NCBI GenBank assembly: GCA_945889475.1
Contig: CAMDBT010000012.1
Coordinates: 1 to 42,484 of the forward strand
Length of the DNA stretch: 42,484 nucleotides
Direction of reading: 5' to 3'
From: Bifidobacterium breve
Lineage (GTDB): Bacteria; Actinomycetota; Thermoleophilia; Solirubrobacterales; Solirubrobacteraceae
The notes below the pieces were generated by a model. It searched no databases. It saw only the letters and a program-made list of their open reading frames with translations, and was not told the DNA's origin. Made by a program: the position numbers and the translations under genes. Shown one piece after another: positions 1 to 7,365 of this stretch. Positions within the stretch are counted from its first letter, which is position 1. Each line of letters starts with the position of its first letter.

Positions 1-534
1 CGAGCGGCGAATCCGCTGCACGTCGACGCCGAGTACGCCGGATCCCTCGCCGGGCTGCGCGAAAGCGGCGATCGCCAGCCGTGCGAGGTCGCGCAGTGCG
101 CCGTCGTTCTGCTCGGCAATCGCTCGAGCGATCTGTTCGCGCAGCGTCTCGATGTCGATCTGCGAGTCGCCCGTGCCGTCACCGCTGCCGGCTTCGCCGA
201 TCCCGGTTGCCAGTGCCGCCAGCTCGGTCGCGCGGAAGAAGAAGCGCTCAAAGACGAGGTCGAAGATCGCGCGGTCCTCGGGCGACTTGACGAGCGTCGC
301 CGCGAGCGTCTCGCGAAACAGCGTCGGCTTGTTCCAGGCGACTTCAGGCAGCGCACTGAAGGCGTCGAGCAGCTCGCTCGTGCCGAGCGCAACGCCCTCG
401 CCGCGGAGCTCCTCGCCGAACTCGACGAGGTGCGCGATCAGGCCGGCGTCGAGCGGGTTTTCGAGCGGCTCGGAGAACAGCGCGGCGCGCCGTGATGCCT
501 CGCGCGACGGACGCTTCTCAGGAGGGGGCGGCAC
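1..534 (-). CDS. CoxE-like VWA-domain protein, N-terminal part (cut by window edge)
   Basis: Reading the minus strand from 534 gives an open frame to the window edge, 178 codons without a stop. The start chosen is GTG at 534-532, which overlaps the 3' end of the MoxR gene by 17 nt. The product begins with a Pro/basic stretch and then LIAHLVEFGEELRGEGVAL and LGTSELLDAF, typical of the N-terminal helical region of CoxE/YehP-type proteins, whose von Willebrand A domain follows (here beyond the window). These proteins are partners of MoxR-family AAA ATPases and are thought to act in metallocofactor maturation or complex assembly. The family call rests on the N-terminal pattern plus the MoxR neighbour; the MIDAS motif cannot be checked. 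Confidence 0.75.
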   Translation of the reverse strand, partial: MPPPPEKRPSREASRRAALFSEPLENPLDAGLIAHLVEFGEELRGEGVALGTSELLDAFSALPEVAWNKPTLFRETLAATLVKSPEDRAIFDLVFERFFFRATELAALATGIGEAGSGDGTGDSQIDIETLREQIARAIAEQNDGALRDLARLAIAAFAQPGEGSGVLGVDVQRIRRS

Positions 535-1420
535 TGACGCCGTCCTCTATGCCGTCCAGCTTGACGCCGACGCGCTCGGCGACGATGTCGATGTCGGTGC
601 GGTGTTTGACGATGATTGACATCGTGTCGTTGAAGGTCTTGCTGTCAATGTCGGTTGCGCCTAGCAGCAGCAGCGCCCGCGCCCAGTCGATCGATTCGGC
701 GATCGAGGGCGGCTTCTTGAGGTCCAGATCGCGAACCATCGCAACTACCTCGACGAGGCGACGGGCGATCCTCTCGTCGAGCTCAGGCGCGTGGAGGCGG
801 ACGATCTCCAGCTCATGCTCGAGCGATGGGTAATCGATCCAGAGGTAGAGGCAGCGCCGCTTCAGTGCTTCGGTCAGCTCGCGCGAGTTGTTTGATGTCA
901 GTAGCACGAGCGGCATCGTGCTCGCCTCGATCCGGCCGAGTTCGGGGATCGAGATCTGAAAGTCAGAGAGCAGCTCCAGCAGCATCGCTTCGAACTCCTG
1001 GTCGGTCTTGTCGATCTCGTCGATCAGCAGCACGACTGGGTCGGGTGAGGCGATGGCCGTCATCAGCGGGCGCTGGAGCAGGAAGTCGGCGCCAAAGATG
1101 TCGCCCTGCACCTCCTGCCAGGCGGTGTCCTGCGCTTCGGCTTGGATCCGCAGCAGCTGCTTGCGGTAGTTCCACTCATAGAGCGCCTTCGCTTCGTCGA
1201 GTCCTTCGTAGCACTGCAGGCGAACCAGTTCACGGCCGAGCGTTTCGGCCAGCGACTTTGCCAGCTGCGTCTTGCCAACACCGGCCGGGCCTTCGACGAG
1301 GATCGGTTTACCGAGTTTGAGTGCAAGAAAGGCAACCAGAGCCGTTGCCTCATCCGGCAGGTAGCCGACCTCGACTAGGCCAGCGCTGATCTCTTCTGGG
1401 CGATCGGTGGTAGTGGGCAT
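518..1420 (-). CDS. MoxR-family AAA+ ATPase (CoxD-like)
   Basis: The 300-residue protein has Walker A GPAGVGKT at about residues 44-51, Walker B LLIDEID at about 131-137, and a sensor-1 type LLTSNNSREL segment followed by the arginine-containing ALKRRCLYLWIDYP motif typical of MoxR. The family are chaperone-like ATPases that remodel or load metal into partner enzymes, usually with a VWA protein; here the CoxE-like gene follows with overlapping ends, so the two are probably co-translated. The ATG at 1420 is preceded by TATTAT nine bases upstream with no Shine-Dalgarno sequence, suggesting a leaderless transcript. The closest named relatives are the CoxD/CoxE accessory proteins of CO dehydrogenase, but no molybdenum hydroxylase genes are visible, so the client is unknown. 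Confidence 0.9.
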   Translation of the reverse strand: MPTTTDRPEEISAGLVEVGYLPDEATALVAFLALKLGKPILVEGPAGVGKTQLAKSLAETLGRELVRLQCYEGLDEAKALYEWNYRKQLLRIQAEAQDTAWQEVQGDIFGADFLLQRPLMTAIASPDPVVLLIDEIDKTDQEFEAMLLELLSDFQISIPELGRIEASTMPLVLLTSNNSRELTEALKRRCLYLWIDYPSLEHELEIVRLHAPELDERIARRLVEVVAMVRDLDLKKPPSIAESIDWARALLLLGATDIDSKTFNDTMSIIVKHRTDIDIVAERVGVKLDGIEDGVSAAPS

Positions 1421-1429
1421 CGTCTTCGG

Positions 1430-1435
1430 ATAATA
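1430..1435 (-). promoter_or_regulatory. -10 element TATTAT of the moxR-coxE operon
   Basis: On the minus strand TATTAT lies 9 nt before the ATG at 1420. A start site about 7 nt past the hexamer would fall at or just before the start codon, implying a leaderless or near-leaderless mRNA. No clear -35 was seen. Confidence 0.5.
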
Positions 1436-1465
1436 GGTTGCGCGGTCCGAAACCCCTGCAGCGCC

Positions 1466-2131
1466 CTAACCGCTCGGCGTCTCGTCCCGATCTTCAAACG
1501 AAAGCTGGCCTTCGAGCGGTGGCTTCGGCGCAGCGGCCGGTTTGTTCAGCGGCATAGTGCTGACAATCGAGTTGGGGTCGCCGTCGAGCGTTGATGAATG
1601 GGGGTCGTCGCCGTCGAGCAGTGGCTCGGGGCGGTGGTGGGCGTGCATCTGCCAGCCGGCGTAAACGATGACGGCGCCGAGTAGGAAGGCCACAAAGATG
1701 CCCCAGTTGACGCCGACCTCGCCCCAGGACGGGCTGCCAATCGGCCGCAAGACGCCGGAGTCGTTGCCGCTCGGACGGTCGAGCTGGCGGTAGAAGATCA
1801 GGAACATGACCCACGCGCCGGCCGCGACGAGGACGATCCCGTCACCGCCCGGGAGGTGAAATGCGCGGCGGTCGGCGCGCGCCGCGCAGAGCCCGATCAC
1901 GCCGAGCGCGACTAGCAGAATCGAGGCCTCAACGAAGCCCCAGGATTGGAAGGCGTTGAAGGAGTCGCTGAGCTCTGTCGGCGTTTGCCCGGGGCGCGTG
2001 ACGAAGCCGCCCTGCTGGTACCACGGCAGCAGCATTGAGATCAGCAGGCCAAGCGCCGCAGCGATCGCCAACTTCTGCTCGACATAGAGCGTCTGCCAGG
2101 CGCCGCGCAGACGCGGCGCAGCCGTGCTCAC
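1466..2131 (-). CDS. four-helix integral membrane protein, unknown function
   Basis: The 221-residue protein starts at GTG 2131, sharing GTGA with the stop of the EVE-domain gene; an open frame continues upstream to 2371 but lies antiparallel-free over the EVE coding region and has no coding character. Four hydrophobic segments are visible near residues 21-36 (with SMLLPWY), 66-82, 96-114 and 142-159, joined by short loops. The C-terminal 60 residues are hydrophilic, with a His-rich stretch (MHAHHRPEP) and a Pro/Asp-rich tail ending in LSFEDRDE. It fits no family I recognise with confidence. Translational coupling to the EVE protein suggests joint expression. Confidence 0.75.
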   Translation of the reverse strand: MSTAAPRLRGAWQTLYVEQKLAIAAALGLLISMLLPWYQQGGFVTRPGQTPTELSDSFNAFQSWGFVEASILLVALGVIGLCAARADRRAFHLPGGDGIVLVAAGAWVMFLIFYRQLDRPSGNDSGVLRPIGSPSWGEVGVNWGIFVAFLLGAVIVYAGWQMHAHHRPEPLLDGDDPHSSTLDGDPNSIVSTMPLNKPAAAPKPPLEGQLSFEDRDETPSG

Positions 2132-2592
2132 GCCGCCGCGCCGGCCGCGACCTGCATTCGCTCCAGCAGCAGGTCGCTGTCGGCATCGCTGACTGTTCTC
2201 AGCTGGCCTTGGAAGGCAAGCTTCCAGTGCTCGGCGGGCCACTTGGCGATGTGCTCCAAGTCGTCTTTGACGCTCTCGGCAGGGACCCAGTCGGTCTCGG
2301 CCACGATCAGCTCCGGCTCGGTCTCGCGCCGCCATGGGTAGGGGTCGGGGCTGCCGGGCTTGCCGGGCCATATCGGCTCACGATCCTCAAACAGCTCGGA
2401 GCTGATGATTACTGAGCCGCCAAAAGCCATCACCTTCGTTAGGTAGAAGATGATTCGGTCGCCGATCTCCATCGTCAGCGCTTGCTTGCGCCTGCGCTCT
2501 TTGAAGCCGATCAGTTTGAAGCCGATCTCGCTGGTAACCGCGAAGTTTTCGACCGAGCCGGTCAGGATCCACGTAGTTGGAGTTTCAGGCAC
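2128..2592 (-). CDS. EVE-domain protein
   Basis: The 154-residue protein is almost entirely one EVE domain (a PUA/YTH-like fold). It opens with TWILTGSVENF, has the GDRIIFYLTKVMAFGGSVII core strand pair, and then EPELIVAETDWVPAE. EVE domains are related to YTH readers and are known or predicted to bind modified nucleic-acid bases; many are housekeeping, some belong to defence loci. No nuclease or methylase is adjacent, so nothing here supports a restriction role. The GTG start at 2592 is 6 nt downstream of TACAAT, consistent with a leaderless transcript. It forms a two-gene unit with the membrane protein that overlaps its stop. Confidence 0.85.
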   Translation of the reverse strand: MPETPTTWILTGSVENFAVTSEIGFKLIGFKERRRKQALTMEIGDRIIFYLTKVMAFGGSVIISSELFEDREPIWPGKPGSPDPYPWRRETEPELIVAETDWVPAESVKDDLEHIAKWPAEHWKLAFQGQLRTVSDADSDLLLERMQVAAGAAA

Positions 2593-2598
2593 AGCTCC

Positions 2599-2604
2599 AT
2601 TGTA
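2599..2604 (-). promoter_or_regulatory. -10 element TACAAT of the EVE gene
   Basis: TACAAT on the minus strand ends 6 nt before the GTG start at 2592. There is no Shine-Dalgarno sequence between them, so the mRNA is probably leaderless. Confidence 0.6.
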
Positions 2605-2628
2605 AGGGTCGCCCTCGGGGATCGGCGC

Positions 2629-3948
2629 TCAGCGCGGCGAGGCCGACGGGGCCTTCGTTCCGAGCCGCGCGTAGAGGTAATCGGTGAAGCGTTTCGTCAT
2701 CACGCAGTAGGGCCCCGGATCGGGCCAGCTCTTGAAGTCGGTAAGCACCGCAGCGGGGCCATCCTTCTCCCGCAAGGCGATCGTCTCGCGCTGGCGGTCG
2801 GCGGTCATCACGTCGCACAGGCCGCGCAGGAAGTCGCGCAGTAGCGCGTGGTAATGCAGCGATGAGGGCGAGCCCGGCGAGTAGTACGACCATGAACCGC
2901 TACTCGAGAAGGGAAGTTCATAGCGACCCTCGGTCTGGCCTTCGAGCCAGAGCCTGCGCGCGGTCTTGTCACCGCTCAGCTCGGCGAGGTCGTGCAGTCC
3001 GCGCAGCGCCTGGTAGAACTGGTTGTAGATGCGCTGCCCCGGAGCGTAGGAGTAACCGAGGTAGTGCGAGCCGTGCGCCAACTTCAGGCGCACACCACTG
3101 GGCGGCGCGGTGCGGAAGATGCCAAGGCCGCGCTTGGCAAGCTTCATCAGCGCCGCGTCCTTGAAGCGGTTCGAGGTTCGCGCCAGTGCTTGGATCGCGG
3201 TCCCCTGCGCCATTCCACTAACCCAAGGCGGCCGGCCGCCGCCGAACTTGAAGAGGTACTCCCAGGCGACTCCGCCGGCTCGACTTGCCGCCAGTTCCTT
3301 GACCTCCCTTGCCAGCTTGCGGAGCTCCGATGACTTGCTCTCAGTTGTCCACAGCGCGTTCATGTAGCCGAAGGTGCCAAGCCACTGGATCTGCAGTCCC
3401 TGCCCGGGGTAGGCCTGCCAGACAAGCTCGCTGCCCGCGAACGAGACCCGCTGCCCATAGCTGAGCGGCGACCCGTTGCTCCACCACTCAGCGTTGCGGC
3501 GCAGCGTCTCGGTGAAGGCCGGCAGCCGCGAAGCGGTTGCCAGCCCGCCGCGGGCCATCCGGTCGAAGTTTGCGATTACGGCGCGAAGTTCTTTACGACG
3601 ACTCCCAGTCAGCCGTCCAGCGGCGTTGCGCGCGCTGCTGATCGCAGCGTTGTAAGCGGCCCGCGTGGTGGCGCTGATAGCCCCGCCAGCGGCGAGCCGT
3701 GCGACCGCGGCGTCGAGGTTCGCTGACGATGCGGTCTGTGCTGGCGGCGCCGCCGACGAGGTTGCGTTCAGCGGGCGCCCTTCGGGTAGCTCACTGCCGG
3801 CGCCAGTCGGAATCAACGGGTTTTCGCGCGCCGTGACACGGCCGCTCTGGTCGAGGACGAGAATTGTTGAGGCATTGGCACTCGCCGCGCCGCAGAGGGC
3901 GAGCGTGACGAGCACCGACGCGACGCATAGAAAAGGCGTACGGCGCAC
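2629..3948 (-). CDS. secreted D-glucuronyl C5-epimerase-domain protein
   Basis: The 439-residue protein has an N-terminal signal peptide (basic RRTP, hydrophobic core to about residue 25, AASA cleavage region) and an Ala/Ser-rich linker to about residue 80. The C-terminal half matches the D-glucuronyl C5-epimerase C-terminal domain: WLGTFGYMNALW, WVSGMAQGTAIQALAR, a repeated Trp/Tyr-rich alpha/alpha-toroid pattern, SSGSWSYYSPG and SSLHYHALLRDFLRGL. In animals this fold converts glucuronic to iduronic acid in heparan sulphate; bacterial homologues are mostly uncharacterised. Export suggests action on an extracellular or wall polysaccharide. GTG at 3948 follows TAGCCT by 7 nt. Confidence 0.8.
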   Translation of the reverse strand: MRRTPFLCVASVLVTLALCGAASANASTILVLDQSGRVTARENPLIPTGAGSELPEGRPLNATSSAAPPAQTASSANLDAAVARLAAGGAISATTRAAYNAAISSARNAAGRLTGSRRKELRAVIANFDRMARGGLATASRLPAFTETLRRNAEWWSNGSPLSYGQRVSFAGSELVWQAYPGQGLQIQWLGTFGYMNALWTTESKSSELRKLAREVKELAASRAGGVAWEYLFKFGGGRPPWVSGMAQGTAIQALARTSNRFKDAALMKLAKRGLGIFRTAPPSGVRLKLAHGSHYLGYSYAPGQRIYNQFYQALRGLHDLAELSGDKTARRLWLEGQTEGRYELPFSSSGSWSYYSPGSPSSLHYHALLRDFLRGLCDVMTADRQRETIALREKDGPAAVLTDFKSWPDPGPYCVMTKRFTDYLYARLGTKAPSASPR

Positions 3949-3955
3949 TCCTGAA

Positions 3956-3961
3956 AGGCTA
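3956..3961 (-). promoter_or_regulatory. -10 element TAGCCT of the epimerase-like gene
   Basis: TAGCCT on the minus strand ends 7 nt before GTG 3948. The gene is divergent from the antiporter gene at 4075, whose own -10 lies about 100 bp away. Confidence 0.5.
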
Positions 3962-4059
3962 GAGACGGAGCACTGAGTTGGTCGCAGTTGCCGTTGCAGC
4001 AGGCCGGTTTTGGGCGCCTAACGCGACGCGGCGGCCGGAGGGCCGACTTAGCCGCCGCG

Positions 4060-4065
4060 TATGCT
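4060..4065 (+). promoter_or_regulatory. -10 element TATGCT of the antiporter gene
   Basis: TATGCT ends 9 nt before ATG 4075. No Shine-Dalgarno sequence is present, and the start is placed at 4075 partly because of this spacing. Confidence 0.5.
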
Positions 4066-4074
4066 CTATGCCCG

Positions 4075-5211
4075 ATGAACGCGCAGCTGCCAGCGAATCG
4101 CTCGATCTTGCGCCGCCTGCTCGACAGTGCCGGTTGGCCGATCCTGCTCGTGATCTTCATTCCGGTCGCGGTCATCCTTCAGTACGCCGGTGGCGGTTCA
4201 ACCGCAATTTTCATCACCGCGGCGCTGGGAGTGATTCCGACCGCTGCGCTGATGGGTCGCGCGACGGAGGAATTAGCGGCACGCTCGGGCGCCGGGATTG
4301 GCGGTCTACTGAACGTAACTTTCGGCAACGCGCCGGAGCTGATCATCGCGCTCGTTGCGCTTGAGGCCGGGTTGCACGAAGTCGTCAAAGCCTCGATCGC
4401 AGGTTCGATCATCGGCAACATCCTGCTCGTTCTCGGTGCCTCGATGTTCGTCGGCGGCCTCGGCCGTGATGAGCAGAAGTTCAGTTCGCGCGCAGCGGGC
4501 GCGCAGACCACGATGCTGTTCCTTGCCTTGGCCGCGATTGTGATGCCAGCGGTCTATCAGCTGGTCGTCGGCAGCGGCTTGCCGAAGCCGAACGCCACGA
4601 TCGTCGACTACGGCGCGAGCGTTGAGATGCTCTCGATCGTCGTCGCTGTCGTGATGCTCTTTGCCTACGGAGCGGGCCTGCTCTTTTCGCTCAAGACGCA
4701 TCGCCGCGTCTTCAATCCGGAGCCAGCAGACCTGGAGGCGATTAGCGCTTCGTGGAGCACGCGCAAGTCGGTCATCGCGCTCGCGATCGCGGGTCTGCTG
4801 GTCGCCGTGATGTCGGAAATTCTCGTCGGCTCGATCGAGGAGACAGCGCACAAGCTCGACATCAGCGAGTTCTTCATCGGCGCGATCATCGTCGCGATCG
4901 TTGGTAATGCGGCCGAGCATTGGGTCGCCGTGCTCGCAGCGCGCAAGAATCAGATGAACCTCGCGGTCAACATCTCGATCGGCTCGAGCGCGCAGATTGC
5001 GCTGTTCGTGGCGCCGGTACTGATTCTCGCCTCGCATCTGATCGGGCCTCACCCGATGGCGCTGGTCTTCAATGGCTTCGAGCTCGCTGCACTGATCCTC
5101 TCGGCGTTACTGGCCAGTCAGGTGACGCGCGATGGCCGCTCGACCTGGTTTGAGGGGCTGCAGCTGCTGGCGGTGTACGTGATGATCGGCCTTTCGTTCC
5201 TGATCGCCTGA
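4075..5211 (+). CDS. calcium/proton antiporter (CaCA/CAX family)
   Basis: The 378-residue membrane protein has the two inverted CaCA alpha-repeats: GNAPELIIALVALEAG followed by SIAGSIIGNILLVLGAS in the first half, and GNAAEHWVAVLAA followed by NISIGSSAQIALF in the second. The acidic residue in each GNAxE motif binds the transported cation. About eleven hydrophobic helices are visible with an acidic/basic loop in the middle. The family exports Ca2+ (or other divalent cations) in exchange for protons across the plasma membrane. An upstream open frame to 3988 exists, but the region before 4075 has no membrane or coding character and the -10 hexamer supports ATG 4075. Confidence 0.93.
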   Translation: MNAQLPANRSILRRLLDSAGWPILLVIFIPVAVILQYAGGGSTAIFITAALGVIPTAALMGRATEELAARSGAGIGGLLNVTFGNAPELIIALVALEAGLHEVVKASIAGSIIGNILLVLGASMFVGGLGRDEQKFSSRAAGAQTTMLFLALAAIVMPAVYQLVVGSGLPKPNATIVDYGASVEMLSIVVAVVMLFAYGAGLLFSLKTHRRVFNPEPADLEAISASWSTRKSVIALAIAGLLVAVMSEILVGSIEETAHKLDISEFFIGAIIVAIVGNAAEHWVAVLAARKNQMNLAVNISIGSSAQIALFVAPVLILASHLIGPHPMALVFNGFELAALILSALLASQVTRDGRSTWFEGLQLLAVYVMIGLSFLIA

Positions 5212-5244
5212 GCGCGTAGCCTCGATCCGTCATGATCGGTTGCC

Positions 5245-5496
5245 GTGCGACTTGATTCGATAGCTCCCGGCGACCTCGTTCGCGTTTCGATCCGCGGCCG
5301 CGTCTTCCACGCGCTGGTGCGTGGCAGCGACCCTGCCGGGCTCCAGATCGAGCCGATCGAACGCGGCGTTACGCAGCGCCACGCGAAGGCACGTGACATC
5401 GTTGAGCATTGGTCGAAGGGCGCCCGCCCGCGCGCCGCCGGCGCCCGCGCCGTCAACCCTGAGCAGCGATCGCTGGACGACCTGCTTGACCGCTAA
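5245..5496 (+). CDS. small hypothetical protein (83 aa)
   Basis: GTG 5245 opens an 83-residue frame beginning RLDSIAPGDLVRVSIRGRVF, a compact beta-rich pattern, then LQIEPIERGVT and RDIVEHWSK, with a disordered Ala/Arg tail. It may be a small SH3-like barrel by pattern, but I do not recognise a characterised family. A weak hexamer CATGAT lies 8 nt before the start. It sits in a 320-bp gap between the antiporter and PadR genes on the same strand, and its amino-acid composition looks like real coding sequence. Confidence 0.6.
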   Translation: MRLDSIAPGDLVRVSIRGRVFHALVRGSDPAGLQIEPIERGVTQRHAKARDIVEHWSKGARPRAAGARAVNPEQRSLDDLLDR

Positions 5497-5532
5497 GAGC
5501 GCCCGCCGTCAGCGCTCGTCATACTGCTGAGC

Positions 5533-5970
5533 GTGTCCCGACGCCAGACCGAGGAGGCCGTTGCCGAAGCGGTACCGCTCAAGGCGGCCCGCGCTGGGGC
5601 GGCCACTGGCGGTGGCCCAGGGACCACCGATCCGCTGGTCGGTGAGCTGCGCCGCGCCGGGCTGCTGCCGCTGCTAGTGCTGCATCTGCTCGCCGGTGGC
5701 CCCTCCTATGGAAACGCCTTGATCGAAGGGATCAGCGTCTCTACCGGCGGGCTGATCAGTGTCAATCCAAACACGATGTATCCGCTACTGCGCTCGCTTG
5801 AGGAGAACGAGTTGGTGACCGGCGAGTGGGAGCACCCGGAACGCCGCTCACGGCGCTTCTACGCGATCACCGAGCAAGGCGAGGGCGAGCGCCAACGGCT
5901 TGCGGCTGAGATCAAGCCGCGGCTTGATCAGGTCGCTTCGGCGCTCGACTTGCTGCGCCGCGTGCTGTAG
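5533..5970 (+). CDS. PadR-family transcriptional regulator
   Basis: The 145-residue protein has a disordered Ala/Gly-rich N-terminus of about 35 residues and then a winged-helix PadR domain: LLPLLVLHLLAGGPSYGNAL, the NTMYPLLRSLEENELV recognition-helix region and the RRFYAITEQGEGE wing. The C-terminal helix probably dimerises. PadR proteins are mostly repressors answering small molecules. The stop overlaps by one base the GTG of the SRPBCC gene (TAGTG), so the two are an operon and the partner may be functionally linked. GTG 5533 lies 7 nt after CATACT. The start could be later, since the first 30 residues are low-complexity. Confidence 0.88.
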   Translation: MSRRQTEEAVAEAVPLKAARAGAATGGGPGTTDPLVGELRRAGLLPLLVLHLLAGGPSYGNALIEGISVSTGGLISVNPNTMYPLLRSLEENELVTGEWEHPERRSRRFYAITEQGEGERQRLAAEIKPRLDQVASALDLLRRVL

Positions 5971-6437
5971 TGAGCGTCGCCCGGGCGCAGACAGCGGTCC
6001 ACGGCGTAACGGTCGCCGAGGCCGAACAGCTCTGGTACGACGGCAATTCTTGGCCGCGCTTCATTGATGGGCTCCGTTCGATTCTCAGCGTCGCCGGCGA
6101 GCCGCCGCTAGTCGGTTCAGTGATCGTTTGGCAGTCAACTCCTGCCGGGCGCGGCGAGGTTGCGGAGACGGTGATCGATTACGAGCCGGGGGTCGGCCAG
6201 CAGCTAGAGGTTGAGGATCGGGCGATCAGCGGCCACCAGCGCGTGCGCTTCATCGCTGGCGAGGGCAAGCTCGCGGTCCAGCTTGAACTCGACTACCGGC
6301 TCAAAAGCTCGAACCCGTTTCGGGCAGTCACAGATTGGCTCTTTATTCGCCGCGCCCAGCGCGAATCGCTGCAGCGCACGCTGACCGCTTTCCGGCTTGA
6401 GCTAGAAGCGCAGCGAGACTCCGTCCCGGCGAGCTAA
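5970..6437 (+). CDS. SRPBCC-family (START/Bet v1-like) protein
   Basis: The 155-residue protein shows the SRPBCC pattern: an N-terminal strand with the AEAEQLWYDGNSWPRFIDGL helix region, a VGSVIVWQSTPAGRGEVAETV strand pair, and a long C-terminal helix after IRRAQRESLQRTL. Such proteins bind hydrophobic ligands or act as cyclases/aromatases. Its start overlaps the PadR stop, so PadR may respond to a ligand that this protein handles; that is inference. It ends converging on the minus-strand gene at 6434 with a 4-nt overlap. Confidence 0.8.
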   Translation: MSVARAQTAVHGVTVAEAEQLWYDGNSWPRFIDGLRSILSVAGEPPLVGSVIVWQSTPAGRGEVAETVIDYEPGVGQQLEVEDRAISGHQRVRFIAGEGKLAVQLELDYRLKSSNPFRAVTDWLFIRRAQRESLQRTLTAFRLELEAQRDSVPAS

Positions 6438-7276
6438 AGCACGAGTGCAGCGCGCGCCCTCAGCGCCGCCTCGAGTCGCACCAGACTCGCTTCGAGTAGC
6501 GCGATCTGGTCGGCGTCGAGACCGCCGATCAGCGCCGTCTGCGCAGCCTCGGCACTCGTCTCGGCGGCGTCAGCAAGCAGCTCGATTCGCTCGTCGAGGT
6601 CGCCCTGTCCGGCCCAGCTGGCCAGTTCGGCGACCGCTGCTCGCAGAGCGCAGTCGAGCTGAAGCGCGGCCTCGCGCCAGCGGCCGGCGTCAACGTCGGC
6701 TCTGGCACGCAGCGTCAGCTCCTCGCAGGCGAGAATCGCGTCGCGACCGCCGAGCACCGCTGCCAGCCGCCCCTGCGGACTTAGGATCGCCTCACGCCGC
6801 GCTCGCCCGCGGCCGAGAATCACTTCGACAGCCGAACTCCAACGGCCGCTCGCGACCGCCTCGCCGCCGCCGATGCCGACGCGAAGGACGAGCGTTTGGC
6901 TCGGCGCGATGCCATGGGCCGCCGCGTCAGCGGCGACGATCCGCTGGCGCTGAAGCACCGAATTGATAACTGCCAACCCGGTCAGCGCCTCGGCTTCGCA
7001 GTCGGCGCTACGGAGCCACACCTCCGGGTCGCCCTGCAGCGGTCGGGCGTCGATCAGCGTTGCGCGCCCGACTGCGACCGCCGTCGGCTCAGGCTGCTCC
7101 GCTACGACACGTTTGCGCCGCCGAAGTCGCTGGCGACGCTTGGCGCCAAGAGTCGCGATCACGAGCACGTGGCTGGGCTCGCCAGCGTGGCCGCGGACGA
7201 TGTAGCGGCCGTCGGCCGGACCCAGCGGCCAAGGCGCTTCAACTTGAACGAAACGGAAGTTAAGTGGCTCGGACAG
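6434..7276 (-). CDS. conserved-looking hypothetical protein (about 280 aa), CTG start proposed
   Basis: The frame is clearly coding upstream of the first GTG (7168): residues NFRFVQVEAPWPLGPADGRY and IVRGHAGEPSHVLVIATLGA precede and span it. The nearest upstream stop is TAG at 7291-7289, and the only near-cognate start between is CTG 7276. TAGCGT, which includes that TAG, ends 9 nt before the CTG. Past the N-terminal strand-rich domain (to about residue 190, with IGGGEAVAS and SSAVEVILGRG) the C-terminal third is Ala/Leu-rich helix. No known family was recognised. An ordinary annotation would start at GTG 7168 and lose 36 residues. Confidence 0.65.
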   Translation of the reverse strand: MSEPLNFRFVQVEAPWPLGPADGRYIVRGHAGEPSHVLVIATLGAKRRQRLRRRKRVVAEQPEPTAVAVGRATLIDARPLQGDPEVWLRSADCEAEALTGLAVINSVLQRQRIVAADAAAHGIAPSQTLVLRVGIGGGEAVASGRWSSAVEVILGRGRARREAILSPQGRLAAVLGGRDAILACEELTLRARADVDAGRWREAALQLDCALRAAVAELASWAGQGDLDERIELLADAAETSAEAAQTALIGGLDADQIALLEASLVRLEAALRARAALVL

Positions 7277-7285
7277 GAGCCAGCG

Positions 7286-7333
7286 ACGCTACCACCACGC
7301 GGCGCGTCGCATCGGCTCGCGCCCTAGTACCGT
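7286..7333. promoter_or_regulatory. divergent -10 elements (minus TAGCGT, plus TACCGT)
   Basis: On the minus strand TAGCGT (7291-7286) faces the hypothetical gene at 7276. On the plus strand TACCGT (7328-7333) precedes the coiled-coil gene at 7366, which, unlike most genes here, has a real ribosome-binding site, GGGAGG at 7355-7360, 5 nt before its ATG. Confidence 0.45.
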
Positions 7334-7365
7334 AAGGCCGTAAGCGAGCAGGTTGGGAGGCAGCG

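Noticed and set aside
152-619. Plus-strand open frames at the left edge
   Set aside because: The minus strand encodes the CoxE-like protein and the end of MoxR with clear motifs; the plus frames are shadows.
2128-2592. EVE gene as part of a defence island
   Set aside because: No nuclease, methylase or helicase is adjacent; the neighbours are a membrane protein and a polysaccharide enzyme.
4306-5052. 248-codon open frame antisense to the antiporter gene
   Set aside because: Mirror of the CaCA coding strand; very charged, no domain pattern and no promoter.
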